A DNA stretch of 64,000 bases from CAXTSE01 sp964246985. Lineage in GTDB: Bacteria > Actinomycetota > Actinomycetes > Actinomycetales > Microbacteriaceae. The DNA lies in NCBI GenBank assembly GCA_964246985.1, contig CAXTSE010000007.1, positions 1-64,000 on the forward strand, written 5' to 3'. The notes under the pieces were generated by a model. The model did no database searches, had not been told where the DNA came from, and saw only the letters and a program-made list of their open reading frames with translations. The position numbers and the translations under genes are program-made. Below are positions 52,571 to 60,578 of this stretch, piece after piece (position 1 is the first letter of the stretch; each line of letters starts with the position of its first letter).

Positions 52571-53553
52571 GCGCGCGCCAGCCTCTCGGCGGCCTCGACG
52601 GCCCAGTAGGTCAGGACGGCATCGGCTCCGGCGCGGCGGATGCCGACGATGGACTCGTCGATGGCGCGCTCGCGATCGATCCACCCGTGGGCGGCGGCGG
52701 CCTCGATCATCGCGTACTCGCCGCTGACCTGGTAGGCCCACACCGGCACGGGGGATGCGGCGACCGCGTCGGCGAGCACGTCGAGATACGACATCGCGGG
52801 CTTCACCATCACGACGTCGGCACCCTCCTCGACGTCGATCAGCACCTCGCGCGCGCCCTCCCGGCGGTTGGCGGGATCCAGCTGGTAGCTGCGGCGATCG
52901 CCGCGCAGCGACGACTGCACCGCCTCCCGGAACGGGCCGTAGAAGGCGCTCGCGTACTTGGCGGCGTAGCCGAGGATCGCGGTATCCGGATGCCCGGCCG
53001 CGTCGAGAGCGGAGCGCACGACCCCCACCTGGCCGTCCATCATGCCCGAGAGTCCGAGCATCGCCGAGCCGGACTCCGACTGGGCGACGGCCATCTCGGC
53101 ATAGCGCTCGAGGGAGGCGTCGTTGTCGACCCGGCCCTCCGCATCCAGCACCCCGCAGTGCCCGTGGTCGGTGAACTCGTCGAGGCAGAGATCGGTCTGC
53201 ACGACGAGGGCATCCCCCACCTCGGCCGCGGCCACGCGGGTGGCGACGTTGAGGATGCCGTCGGGGTCGGTCGCGCCGGAGCCGGTCGCATCCTTGTGCT
53301 CGGGGACGCCGAACAGCATGACGCCACCGACGCCCGCTCGGGCGGCGCGCTGCAGCTCCGCCTTCAGCGAGTCGAGGGAGTGCTGCACGACGCCGGGCAT
53401 CGACGAGATCGGCACCGACTCGGCGGCGCCCTCGCGCGCGAACAGCGGGAGGATCAGCTGCGCCGGGTGGACGCGGGTCTCCTGGGTGAGCCGGCGGAGG
53501 GCCGGCGTCGCTCGCAGACGGCGCGGGCGGACCGTCGGGAACCCGGCGCTCAC
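52567..53553 (-). CDS. hemB: Porphobilinogen synthase (5-aminolevulinate dehydratase)
   Basis: Condenses two 5-aminolevulinates to porphobilinogen; 328 residues. Catalytic lysines are in YAAKYASAFYGPF and VMVKPAMSYLDV. The metal stretch reads DLCLDEFTDHGHCG: it has Asp where zinc enzymes have further Cys, suggesting a magnesium rather than zinc site. The GTG start at 53553 overlaps the hemD stop; the product of this and the next genes are translationally coupled. Confidence 0.94.
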   Translation of the reverse strand: MSAGFPTVRPRRLRATPALRRLTQETRVHPAQLILPLFAREGAAESVPISSMPGVVQHSLDSLKAELQRAARAGVGGVMLFGVPEHKDATGSGATDPDGILNVATRVAAAEVGDALVVQTDLCLDEFTDHGHCGVLDAEGRVDNDASLERYAEMAVAQSESGSAMLGLSGMMDGQVGVVRSALDAAGHPDTAILGYAAKYASAFYGPFREAVQSSLRGDRRSYQLDPANRREGAREVLIDVEEGADVVMVKPAMSYLDVLADAVAASPVPVWAYQVSGEYAMIEAAAAHGWIDRERAIDESIVGIRRAGADAVLTYWAVEAAERLARA

Positions 53554-54320
53554 TCCGACACCGCGTAGTCGACGAGAGCCGAGATCAGCGACTCGGCCGA
53601 CCGCTCCTCGGCGATCACGTGCACCGGCAGACCGGCGGCGCGCGCGTCGAAGGCGGTGCGCGGTCCGATGCACGCGATGACGGTGCCGGCCGGGAGGCTC
53701 GGCACCTGTGCGGCGAGCTGACGCGCGACGCTGCCCGAGGTGACGAGCACGCCGCGGATGCGACCGGACGCCAGGTCGGCCGCCACGGCCGGTGCCATCG
53801 GCACGCCGACGGTGCGATAGGCGGCGACGAACTCGACGGCGAAGCCGAGCATGGAGAGCCCGGCGACGAGGGTCGGCTCGGCGATGTCCGACTGCGGGAT
53901 CAGCACCCGACCGCGGATCTCGCTGGCGGGCCACTCCTGCACGAGGCCGCGCGCGGAGTTGTCGCCCTGCGGGATGAAGTCGACCCGGTATCCGGCCAGC
54001 CCCAGCGCGGCGGCGGTCGTCTCGCCCACGGCCGCGATGCGGGTCGTCTCGGGCACGCGCGTGCCCTGGCTCATGAGCACGTCGACGGTCGTCGCGCTGG
54101 TGACGACGAGCCAGTCGAACAGCCCGTCCTCGAGCTCGTGCAGGGCGGTGGCGAGGGCCGACGGGTCCTCGGCCGATGCGAAGTTGATGAGAGGGGCGAT
54201 CACCGGGATCGCCCCGTGGCTGCGCAGGGTCGCCGACACGCCGTCGCCCCACTTTCCACCGCGCGGCACGAGCACCCGCCAGCCGCCGAGCGGCTTCTCG
54301 GTCGTGGGCGCCGACATCAT
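53550..54320 (-). CDS. hemD: Uroporphyrinogen-III synthase
   Basis: Closes hydroxymethylbilane to uroporphyrinogen III. A 256-residue two-domain HemD fold with weak sequence conservation: RVLVPRGGKWGDGVSATL, DWLVVTSATTVDVL, AAVGETTAAALGLAGYRVDF, VLVTSGSVARQLA and VIACIGPRTAFDARAAGLPV. Context fixes the assignment: it lies between hemC and hemB. Two ATGs, 54320 and 54317; the first overlaps the hemC stop. No methyltransferase fusion is present. Confidence 0.9.
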   Translation of the reverse strand: MMSAPTTEKPLGGWRVLVPRGGKWGDGVSATLRSHGAIPVIAPLINFASAEDPSALATALHELEDGLFDWLVVTSATTVDVLMSQGTRVPETTRIAAVGETTAAALGLAGYRVDFIPQGDNSARGLVQEWPASEIRGRVLIPQSDIAEPTLVAGLSMLGFAVEFVAAYRTVGVPMAPAVAADLASGRIRGVLVTSGSVARQLAAQVPSLPAGTVIACIGPRTAFDARAAGLPVHVIAEERSAESLISALVDYAVSE

Positions 54321-55264
54321 CGGGCTCCCCCGACGGGGGCGAGCTCGGCGGCCCCGTCGGCGAGCAGCTCGTCGGCGACGCGCTCGGCGAGATCGGCGGC
54401 CGGATGCGCGACGTCCTCCGGGTAGAGAGCGTGCGAGCTGGTGAGGCGGGTGGCACCGTCGGCGGAGTAGACCCGCGCACTGAGGAACAGCAGCCCGTCG
54501 TCGAGCAGCGCGTGGGCGGCGACGGGGGCGGAGCATCCGGCCTCGAGACGGGCGAGGACACCCCGCTCGGCCGACGCCGCGAGGTGCGACGGGCGGTGGT
54601 CGAGCTTGGCGAGCTGTCGGCTGAGGGCCTCGTGACCGGCGCGCGCATCCGCGCGCACCTCGATGGCCAGCGCGCCCTGCGCTGGCGCCGTCGGCCAGCC
54701 GTCGATGCCGAAGAACTCGGTGACCGCGTCGAGGCGGTCGAGGCGGTCGAGGCCGGCGGCGGCCAGGACGACGGCGTCGAGGTGCCGATCGGCGTCGTCG
54801 GCGGCGACCCGGCCGAGTCGGGTGTCGACGTTGCCGCGCAGGTCGACGACGTCGAGGTCGGGGCGACGCTCGAGCAGCTGGGCACGGCGGCGGGGAGAGC
54901 CCGTCCCCACGCGCGCTCCCTGCGGGAGCGTCGCGAGGGTGAGCTCGTCACGGGCGCACAGCGCGTCGCGGGCGTCCCCGCGCTTCGGCACGGCGACCAC
55001 GCGCAGACCCTCGGCGGGCTCGGTCGGCAGATCCTTGAACGAGTGCACCACGACGTCGACATCGCCCTCGAGCAGCGCCGTCCGGAGCCGGGCGGCGAAC
55101 ACCCCCGTGCCGCCGATGGTGGCGAGCGACTCCGACGAGCGGTCGCCCTCCGACTCGATGACGACCACCTCGGCACCCAATCGCGCCGCGATCGGGGTCG
55201 CCTGCGCCAGGGCGAGCGCGCTGCCGCGGGTACCCAGGCGGAGGGGGGCGTCGGCAGAGCTCAC
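54317..55264 (-). CDS. hemC: Porphobilinogen deaminase (hydroxymethylbilane synthase)
   Basis: Polymerises four porphobilinogens; 315 residues. Shows RLGTRGSALALAQ, VVVHSFKDLPTEP, GTGSPRRRAQLL, DLRGNVDTRLGR, and the Cys for the dipyrromethane cofactor in EAGCSAPVAAHA. The GTG at 55264 overlaps the ferrochelatase stop (GTGA). Part of the coupled block chdC-cpfC-hemC-hemD-hemB-hemL. Confidence 0.95.
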   Translation of the reverse strand: MSSADAPLRLGTRGSALALAQATPIAARLGAEVVVIESEGDRSSESLATIGGTGVFAARLRTALLEGDVDVVVHSFKDLPTEPAEGLRVVAVPKRGDARDALCARDELTLATLPQGARVGTGSPRRRAQLLERRPDLDVVDLRGNVDTRLGRVAADDADRHLDAVVLAAAGLDRLDRLDAVTEFFGIDGWPTAPAQGALAIEVRADARAGHEALSRQLAKLDHRPSHLAASAERGVLARLEAGCSAPVAAHALLDDGLLFLSARVYSADGATRLTSSHALYPEDVAHPAADLAERVADELLADGAAELAPVGGAR

Positions 55265-56469
55265 GGCGCGATACCCGAGATGGCAGGCTTGAATCCGAGG
55301 CGGACGTTCTCGCAGCAGCCCGGACGGCACACGTCGTACCACGGACCGAGGTCCGTCTCGTGCGGACGGTCGGCGGCGGGGGTGCCGTTGACGCGCTCCA
55401 TCACGAGGTCGACGATACCGCTCACGTACGCGGGGCTGGTGCCGGGCGTCGGCGTGCGGACCGCGACGAGACCGTGCTCCTCCGAGGTCTCCATCGCCTC
55501 GGTGTCGAGGTCCCAGAGCACCTCCATGTGGTCGCTGACGAAGCCGAGCGGCACGATGACGACGGCCTCGATGCCCTGCGCCGGCAGGCCCGCGATGACG
55601 TCGTTGACGTCGGGCTCGAGCCAGGGCTGCGTGGGCGGCCCGGAGCGGCTCTGGTACACCAGCTCCCACTCGATCTCGGTGGCGACGGCGGCCTTCCGCA
55701 TGACGACCTCGGCGACCGCGCGGTGCTGCGTCGCATACGCCCCCCCGTCGTCGAAGACCCGGTCACGCGGTCCGCTGCGGTCGGCATCCTGTGTGGGGAT
55801 GCTGTGGGTGGCGAAGAGCACCCGGATCGCCGACTCGGCGAACCCGCGGCCGGTCAGCTCCGCGATGGCGGAGCGCACGCCGTCCACGAACGGAGCGACG
55901 AAGCCGGGGTGGTCGAAGAACTGCCGCACTTTGTCGATCGTTAGCTCGTCCGCCAGGCCGGTGGCGTCGAGCGCCATCGCGAAGTCCTCCCGGTACTGGC
56001 GGCAGCTCGAGTACGAGCTGTAGGCGCTGGTGGCCAGCCCGATCAGCTGCCGGTAGCCCCGCTCGTGGGCCTCGGTGAGGGCGTCGCGCAGATACGGGTC
56101 CCAGTTGCGGTTGCCCCAGATCACCGGCAGGTCGATGCCGCGCTCGGCCAGCTCGGCCTCTAGGGCCGCCTTCAGCTCGCGGTTGTGCTGGTTGATGGGG
56201 CTGATGCCGCCGAAGTGGCGGTAGTGGTGGGCGACCTCCTCGAGGCGCTCATCCGGGATGCCGCGTCCGCGCGTCACGTTCCGCAGGAACGGGATCACGT
56301 CGTCCTGGCCCTCGGGGCCGCCGAAGCCGGCGAGGATGATCGCGTCGTACGACGTCGGCTCGGTCACGTGCTCGGGGCCGCGCAGCGAAGCGGGGGACGC
56401 GTTGCGGATCGTGATGATGTCGTCGGCCGATGCCGCCGGGGCCGCGCCCTGTCCATTCGTGATCGTCAT
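55261..56469 (-). CDS. cpfC: Coproporphyrin III ferrochelatase
   Basis: Inserts iron into coproporphyrin III in the actinobacterial/firmicute pathway; 402 residues. Motifs include ILAGFGGPEGQDDVIPFL, YRHFGGISPIN, WGNRNWDPYLRDAL, LFATHSIP with the catalytic His, and IVPLGFVSDHMEVLWDLDTEA with Glu. A C-terminal Cys group (CRPGCCENVRLG) resembles the iron-sulfur cluster segment of actinobacterial ferrochelatases. The extended N-terminus of about 35 residues is unusual. The ATG overlaps the chdC stop. Confidence 0.93.
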   Translation of the reverse strand: MTITNGQGAAPAASADDIITIRNASPASLRGPEHVTEPTSYDAIILAGFGGPEGQDDVIPFLRNVTRGRGIPDERLEEVAHHYRHFGGISPINQHNRELKAALEAELAERGIDLPVIWGNRNWDPYLRDALTEAHERGYRQLIGLATSAYSSYSSCRQYREDFAMALDATGLADELTIDKVRQFFDHPGFVAPFVDGVRSAIAELTGRGFAESAIRVLFATHSIPTQDADRSGPRDRVFDDGGAYATQHRAVAEVVMRKAAVATEIEWELVYQSRSGPPTQPWLEPDVNDVIAGLPAQGIEAVVIVPLGFVSDHMEVLWDLDTEAMETSEEHGLVAVRTPTPGTSPAYVSGIVDLVMERVNGTPAADRPHETDLGPWYDVCRPGCCENVRLGFKPAISGIAP

Positions 56470-57128
56470 CGCAGCACCTCCGCGACCTCGCCCGAGGTGA
56501 TGAGCCGTCCGGTGTAGAACGGCACCTCCTCGCGCACGTGCCTCCGCGCCTCCGTGTTGCGGAGGTGCCGCATCAGGTCGACCAGGTCGATCACGTCCTC
56601 CGCCTCGAGGGCGAGGATCCACTCGTAGTCGCCGAGGGCGAATGAGGCGACGGTGTTGGCTTGCACGCTCGGGTATTCGGAGCCCTTGCGGCCGTGGTCG
56701 CCGAGCATCTCGCGCCTCTCCTCCTCGGGCAGCAGGTACCACTCGTAGGAGCGCACGAACGGGTACACCGTCACCCACTCCTTCGGGCCGAGCCCGCGCA
56801 TGAAGGCGGGAGCGTGGCTGCGGCTGAACTCGGCGTCGCGGTGCACGCCCATCGCGTTCCAGACGGGCACCAGTCCCACCTCCTCGAGGACACGGCGGTG
56901 GTCACGGAAGACCTCCTGCAGGCCGTCCGCAGACGATCCGTGGGTCCAGATCATCAGATCGGCGTCGGCCCGCAGGGCCGAGACGTCGTAGATGCCGCGG
57001 ACGGTGATGCCCGCCGCGACGGCTCGCGCCTCGACCTCGTCGAGGCGGTCGGAGAGGCGGTCTTCGGGGGACGACGTCGCGCGGGACCAAACGGCCCAGA
57101 GCGCGAACTCTGTCGTGTCAGTGCTCAC
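56466..57128 (-). CDS. chdC: Coproheme decarboxylase (HemQ/ChdC)
   Basis: Converts coproheme to heme b by oxidative decarboxylation, the last step of the coproporphyrin-dependent pathway; 220 residues of the chlorite-dismutase fold. Stretches: ALWAVWSRATSS, VRGIYDVSALRADADLMIW, GPKEWVTVYPFVRSYEWYLL with the conserved Tyr, SVQANTVASFALGDYEW. There is no chlorite-dismutase-type active-site Arg expected in this subfamily. The GTG start has GACAAT 6 nt upstream, so an internal promoter may serve chdC-hemL. Confidence 0.93.
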   Translation of the reverse strand: MSTDTTEFALWAVWSRATSSPEDRLSDRLDEVEARAVAAGITVRGIYDVSALRADADLMIWTHGSSADGLQEVFRDHRRVLEEVGLVPVWNAMGVHRDAEFSRSHAPAFMRGLGPKEWVTVYPFVRSYEWYLLPEEERREMLGDHGRKGSEYPSVQANTVASFALGDYEWILALEAEDVIDLVDLMRHLRNTEARRHVREEVPFYTGRLITSGEVAEVLR

Positions 57129-57134
57129 CCTGCT

Positions 57135-57140
57135 ATTGTC
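57135..57140 (-). promoter_or_regulatory. -10-like hexamer GACAAT of chdC, leaderless
   Basis: On the minus strand, GACAAT is 6 nt before the GTG at 57128, marking a likely internal promoter after the small envelope genes. Confidence 0.4.
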
Positions 57141-57179
57141 CGCCCTCCGCGAGCAGGGCGCGAATCGACGGGGTGCCGA

Positions 57180-57407
57180 TCAGTCGTCGCCGAAGATGGC
57201 CCAGGCGACCAGGCTGACGGCGACCACGCCGGCGGCGACACCGCCGATGATGAACGGCAGCGGGTTCTTCTCGTACGCCTCCGCGGCCTGCTTGCTCAGC
57301 TCGCCCGCGCGCTTCGGCACGTTCAGCTTGTCCTCGATCGCATCGAGGGTCTTCGCGAGGTCGTCGCGGGCCTTCGCTGCCTGATCCTTGGCGTCGTGGA
57401 TGCTCAT
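57180..57407 (-). CDS. DUF3618-like small membrane protein
   Basis: A 75-residue protein with a charged N-terminal helix (AKDQAAKARDDLAKTLDAIEDKL) and one C-terminal membrane segment (LPFIIGGVAAGVVAVSLVAWAI). The pattern fits DUF3618 proteins of actinobacteria, usually next to Holin-X-like genes. Its ATG overlaps the stop of the preceding gene by 4 bases. Unknown function, probably envelope-associated. It is inserted inside the heme gene region. Confidence 0.75.
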   Translation of the reverse strand: MSIHDAKDQAAKARDDLAKTLDAIEDKLNVPKRAGELSKQAAEAYEKNPLPFIIGGVAAGVVAVSLVAWAIFGDD

Positions 57408-57838
57408 GGCGTGGTCCTCTTCCCGGTTCCCTTGATGGCTTTCAGATCGCGCTTCAGGCTGGCGATGCCCTCGGTAGGGACCGGGGGGATGCCCTTCTTG
57501 AGGGTGCGGTAGCCGATGAGCGCGAGGATGGCCGCGATGATCAACAGCACCAGCGCCACCAGCAGTGCGGCGAGCCAACCCGGCATCACCAGAGAGAGTG
57601 CGAGCACCGCGGCGGTGAGGAGCACGCCCAGCGCACCGAAGACGAACACGAGAGCGCCGACCAGGATCCCTGCGCCGATTCCGAGGGACTTCAGCTTGGT
57701 GATGAGCTCGGTCTTGACCAGCTCGATCTCGCGCTGGACCAGCTCGGTGACCTGTGTCGGGACGCTGCCGATCAGCTGGATCAGGGAGGGCTTGCGCGTG
57801 CGCTCGTCGCGTGGATTCGTCGACCCGGTGGAGGTCAT
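57404..57838 (-). CDS. Actinobacterial Holin-X-family membrane protein
   Basis: A 144-residue protein: hydrophilic N-terminal helix (TQVTELVQREIELVKTELIT), two close hydrophobic segments (GIGAGILVGALVFVFGALGVLL and WLAALLVALVLLIIAAILAL), and a basic C-terminus (LKKGIPPVP, KAIKGTGKR). It matches the PF07332 type often called phage holin; in chromosomal actinobacterial settings it is not phage-related. SD GAGGAG precedes the ATG. Translationally coupled to the DUF3618 gene. Confidence 0.78.
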   Translation of the reverse strand: MTSTGSTNPRDERTRKPSLIQLIGSVPTQVTELVQREIELVKTELITKLKSLGIGAGILVGALVFVFGALGVLLTAAVLALSLVMPGWLAALLVALVLLIIAAILALIGYRTLKKGIPPVPTEGIASLKRDLKAIKGTGKRTTP

Positions 57839-57858
57839 GGAGGGCTCCTCGAGAAGCG

Positions 57859-58140
57859 TCAGTTGGAGGTCTTGGCGGGAGGCGTCGACTTGCGCACGGT
57901 CGACTTCTTGCCGGTCACCTGCGACACGACCTTCTTGGCGTTGTCGGTGACGAAGTCGGCGACCTCGGGTGCCTTGTCCTTGACGAAGCCCTCGACGTTG
58001 TCCACCTGCTGCTTCACGCGCGGGTCTGCCCAGACCTTGCGCGCGGCCTTGCGGATCTCGTCGTATCGCTCACGACCGGCCTTGGTCCCCAGCACGTAGC
58101 CTGCGGCCAGTCCGGTGACGAACAGGATCTTGCCCCTCAT
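57859..58140 (-). CDS. YtxH-like small protein
   Basis: A 93-residue protein with a short N-terminal membrane segment (KILFVTGLAAGYVLGTKAG), then a long amphipathic, Lys/Asp-rich helix (ERYDEIRKAARKVWADPRVK, VEGFVKDKAPEVADFVTD) and a basic, Pro-containing tail. This is the typical form of actinobacterial general-stress YtxH-like proteins. GGAG lies before the ATG. Together with the two genes downstream it makes a three-gene envelope module between cgoX and chdC. Confidence 0.75.
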   Translation of the reverse strand: MRGKILFVTGLAAGYVLGTKAGRERYDEIRKAARKVWADPRVKQQVDNVEGFVKDKAPEVADFVTDNAKKVVSQVTGKKSTVRKSTPPAKTSN

Positions 58141-58172
58141 GGTGACTCCACTCTCGATCGTGAATTTCCAGC

Positions 58173-59492
58173 CTAGCCGTCGGCCTCCGGGGTCGATTCC
58201 CCGTCCAGCGGGCGTACAGGTACTGCATCTGCCAGCTCGATGACCGACGCCAAGCCGGTGGCTCCAGCCTCACCCACGAAGCGCATTCCGTCAACGGCAT
58301 GCGAGCGCGGTGCGGCGCGGATCCACGTGACGATGGCGGCGCCGTCGAGGGTTCCGACCGATCTGCCGAGCAGTGTCGCCGCATCGGAGCGGGCCTGCTC
58401 GATGAGTGCCGCATCCGATCGGGTCCCGCGATCGTCGTACGAGAGCCGCAGGACGTGCCGACCGCCCGTCCGCTCGGCGAGCCAGGGCCACTTCGCTGTC
58501 GCATGCGTCAGCGCCCGAGCTTCGGTGCGCGCCCCGGCGGCGACCAGCACTCCGGTGCCGCGCGGTGCGTCCGCGAGCTCGGGGGCGTCCACGACCAGGG
58601 TCACCAGGGTGATCTCCCGACCGGGCTCCACGGCGGCCGCGACTCCCGCGGCGGCGACCAGCACCTCGCCGCGCAGCGTCTCCGCGCCGACCCGCACGGC
58701 GCCGGGCTCCGCGTGCTCGACGCGGGCGTTCGTGCGCACCTCGACGCCGAAGCGGTCGAGGTCGGCCCTGAGCTCGTCGACCAGCCGCGCGACACCGCCT
58801 CGGATGCCGGCCACCTGCGACCCGGCCGGCGCGCGATCCCGCAGGCTCTGCACCCCGTGCGACAGCGATCCTTCTCGCAGCATTGCCTGACGGAGGCCGG
58901 GGTTGGCCCGCTGCACGCTCACCTCGTCCGGGCCGAGGGAGTGCACCCCGCGCACCACCGGCGCGACGAGCGTGTCGAGCACGCCCCGCCCCATGCGGCG
59001 CCGGACGAGCTCGCCGATGCTGGAGGCTGCGCCGCCGACCGTGCCCGGCATGAGCACGTCCAGCTGGGCGCGGAGGGCGGCACGGAGTCCGACCGCGGCG
59101 ATGACGTCGGCGGCCAGGGGCACGGCCGGGATCCCGAGCACGCTCGTGGCCGGCAGCGCGAACGCCGTCCCGTCGGCCCGGTGCACCCAGGCGGGCAGGG
59201 CCGCGGGGGCGACGACGTCGTCGCCGAGGCGCAGGGCGGACGCGAGGCGGGCCACGCTGCCACCGCGCGTCGCGAACGACTCCGCCCCGGCATCCAGCTC
59301 GATGCCCGCGACGGTGTGGCGCATCACCTGGCCGCCAAGCCTCGCGGACGCCTCGAGCAGGACGACCCGACGCCCGCCCAGCACGAGCCGCCGCGCGGCC
59401 ACCATGCCCGCGATGCCTCCGCCGACCACGATCACCAGGTCGGTGTCGGCGTCACCGTCCGGCGCGGGTGCGGCGCCCTCAGCCGTGCTCAT
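58173..59492 (-). CDS. cgoX: Coproporphyrinogen III oxidase (CgoX/HemY)
   Basis: An FAD-dependent oxidase that converts coproporphyrinogen III to coproporphyrin III; 439 residues. Dinucleotide-binding VIVVGGGIAGMVAARRLVLGG near residue 20 is followed by VVLLEASARLGGQV, and the C-terminal FAD contact is FVGEAGATGLASVIELA. It belongs with ChdC and CpfC in the coproporphyrin branch. It overlaps the end of hemE by 14 bases. Its membrane association is probably peripheral. Confidence 0.9.
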   Translation of the reverse strand: MSTAEGAAPAPDGDADTDLVIVVGGGIAGMVAARRLVLGGRRVVLLEASARLGGQVMRHTVAGIELDAGAESFATRGGSVARLASALRLGDDVVAPAALPAWVHRADGTAFALPATSVLGIPAVPLAADVIAAVGLRAALRAQLDVLMPGTVGGAASSIGELVRRRMGRGVLDTLVAPVVRGVHSLGPDEVSVQRANPGLRQAMLREGSLSHGVQSLRDRAPAGSQVAGIRGGVARLVDELRADLDRFGVEVRTNARVEHAEPGAVRVGAETLRGEVLVAAAGVAAAVEPGREITLVTLVVDAPELADAPRGTGVLVAAGARTEARALTHATAKWPWLAERTGGRHVLRLSYDDRGTRSDAALIEQARSDAATLLGRSVGTLDGAAIVTWIRAAPRSHAVDGMRFVGEAGATGLASVIELADAVPVRPLDGESTPEADG

Positions 59493-60537
59493 GGACGAGC
59501 TCGACGATGCGGGTCAGCACATCCGGGTCGGTCTCGGGCGGCACACCGTGACCGAGGTTGACGACGTGCGATGGCGCCTCCGCCCCCCGGTCGAGCACGT
59601 CGCGCACGTGCGCCTCGAGCGTCGGAGCGGGCGCCGTGAGAAGCGCCGGATCGATGTTGCCCTGCAGCGGCGACGAGCCCCCGAGCCGGCGATTCGCCTC
59701 GTCGAGCGGCAGTCGCCAGTCGACGCCGATCGCGTCGGCGCCGATGTCGCGCATCACGTCGAGGAACTCGCCGCCGCCGAGACCGAAGTGCACCTTCGGC
59801 ACGTCGAAGCCGCGCAGGGCGCTGAACGCGCGCTCGGAGTGCGGCGCGACGCGGCGCTGGTAGTCCTTGCGGGACAGCGTGCCGACCCACGAGTCGAACA
59901 GCTGCACGGCACTGGCCCCGGCCTCCACCTGCGCCTTGAGGAACTGGCCGGAGGCATCGGCGCACCAGTTGAGCAGAGCCGCCCAGGTGTGCGGATCGGA
60001 GTACATGAGGCTGCGGGCCCGCTGCTGGTCCTTCGACGGGCCGCCCTCGACGAGATAGGAGGCCAGCGTGTAGGGGGCGCCCGCGAATCCGATCAGCGGG
60101 GTGCCGCCGAGCTCCGCGACGGTCAGGGCGACGGCCTCGCGGATCGGGTCGAGCGCATCCGGGTCGAGCGGACGCAGCCGCAGCACATCGCTCGCGGTGC
60201 GGATCGGGCTCTCGAGCACCGGGCCGCGGCCGGGCACGATGTCGACGCCGACCCCGGCCAGCTTCACCGGGACGACGATGTCGCTGAAGAAGATCGCCGC
60301 GTCGACGCCGTGACGTCGCACCGGCTGCAGGGTGATCTCGCTGGCGAGCGACGGCGTGAGGCAGGCGTCGAGCATGGCGTGACCCTCGCGCAGCTCGCGG
60401 TACTCGGGGAGCGACCGCCCCGCCTGCCGCATGAACCACACGGCGCGCTTCTCGACGCGCTCCCCGCGGAAGGCCCGGATCAGGGACGAGCCCGCGGTGC
60501 GGCCGTCGGTGAGCGGGTGGTTCTCGGGAAGGGTCAC
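59479..60537 (-). CDS. hemE: Uroporphyrinogen decarboxylase
   Basis: Decarboxylates uroporphyrinogen III to coproporphyrinogen III; 352 residues. Typical stretches are FRGERVEKRAVWFMRQAGR with the catalytic-site Arg residues, YRELREGHAM, DAAIFFSDIVVPV with the active-site Asp, GFAGAPYTLASYLVEGG, FDSWVGTLS and LGHGVPPETDPDVLT. The GTG start at 60537 has TAGCCT 6 nt upstream. It leads the minus-strand operon and is divergent from hemA. Confidence 0.95.
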   Translation of the reverse strand: MTLPENHPLTDGRTAGSSLIRAFRGERVEKRAVWFMRQAGRSLPEYRELREGHAMLDACLTPSLASEITLQPVRRHGVDAAIFFSDIVVPVKLAGVGVDIVPGRGPVLESPIRTASDVLRLRPLDPDALDPIREAVALTVAELGGTPLIGFAGAPYTLASYLVEGGPSKDQQRARSLMYSDPHTWAALLNWCADASGQFLKAQVEAGASAVQLFDSWVGTLSRKDYQRRVAPHSERAFSALRGFDVPKVHFGLGGGEFLDVMRDIGADAIGVDWRLPLDEANRRLGGSSPLQGNIDPALLTAPAPTLEAHVRDVLDRGAEAPSHVVNLGHGVPPETDPDVLTRIVELVHEHG

Positions 60538-60543
60538 CCGTCC

Positions 60544-60572
60544 AGGCTAAGCGCTGGTCGACCGCGTAAACT
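60544..60572. promoter_or_regulatory. Divergent leaderless promoters of hemE and hemA
   Basis: Minus strand: TAGCCT (60549-60544) is 6 nt before the hemE GTG. Plus strand: TAAACT (60567-60572) is 6 nt before the hemA GTG. The whole divergent region is 41 nt, so the two -10 elements are only 17 nt apart and the promoters must overlap. Confidence 0.55.
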
Positions 60573-60578
60573 CATCGG

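Noticed and set aside
53554..55176. N-terminal extension of the hemB frame to 869 residues
   Set aside because: The extension is an out-of-frame reading of hemC and hemD; HemB similarity starts at the GTG at 53553.
57404..57838. Possible prophage remnant because of the Holin-X-type protein
   Set aside because: No lysin, structural or integrase gene nearby; this family is common in actinobacterial chromosomes next to DUF3618/YtxH genes.
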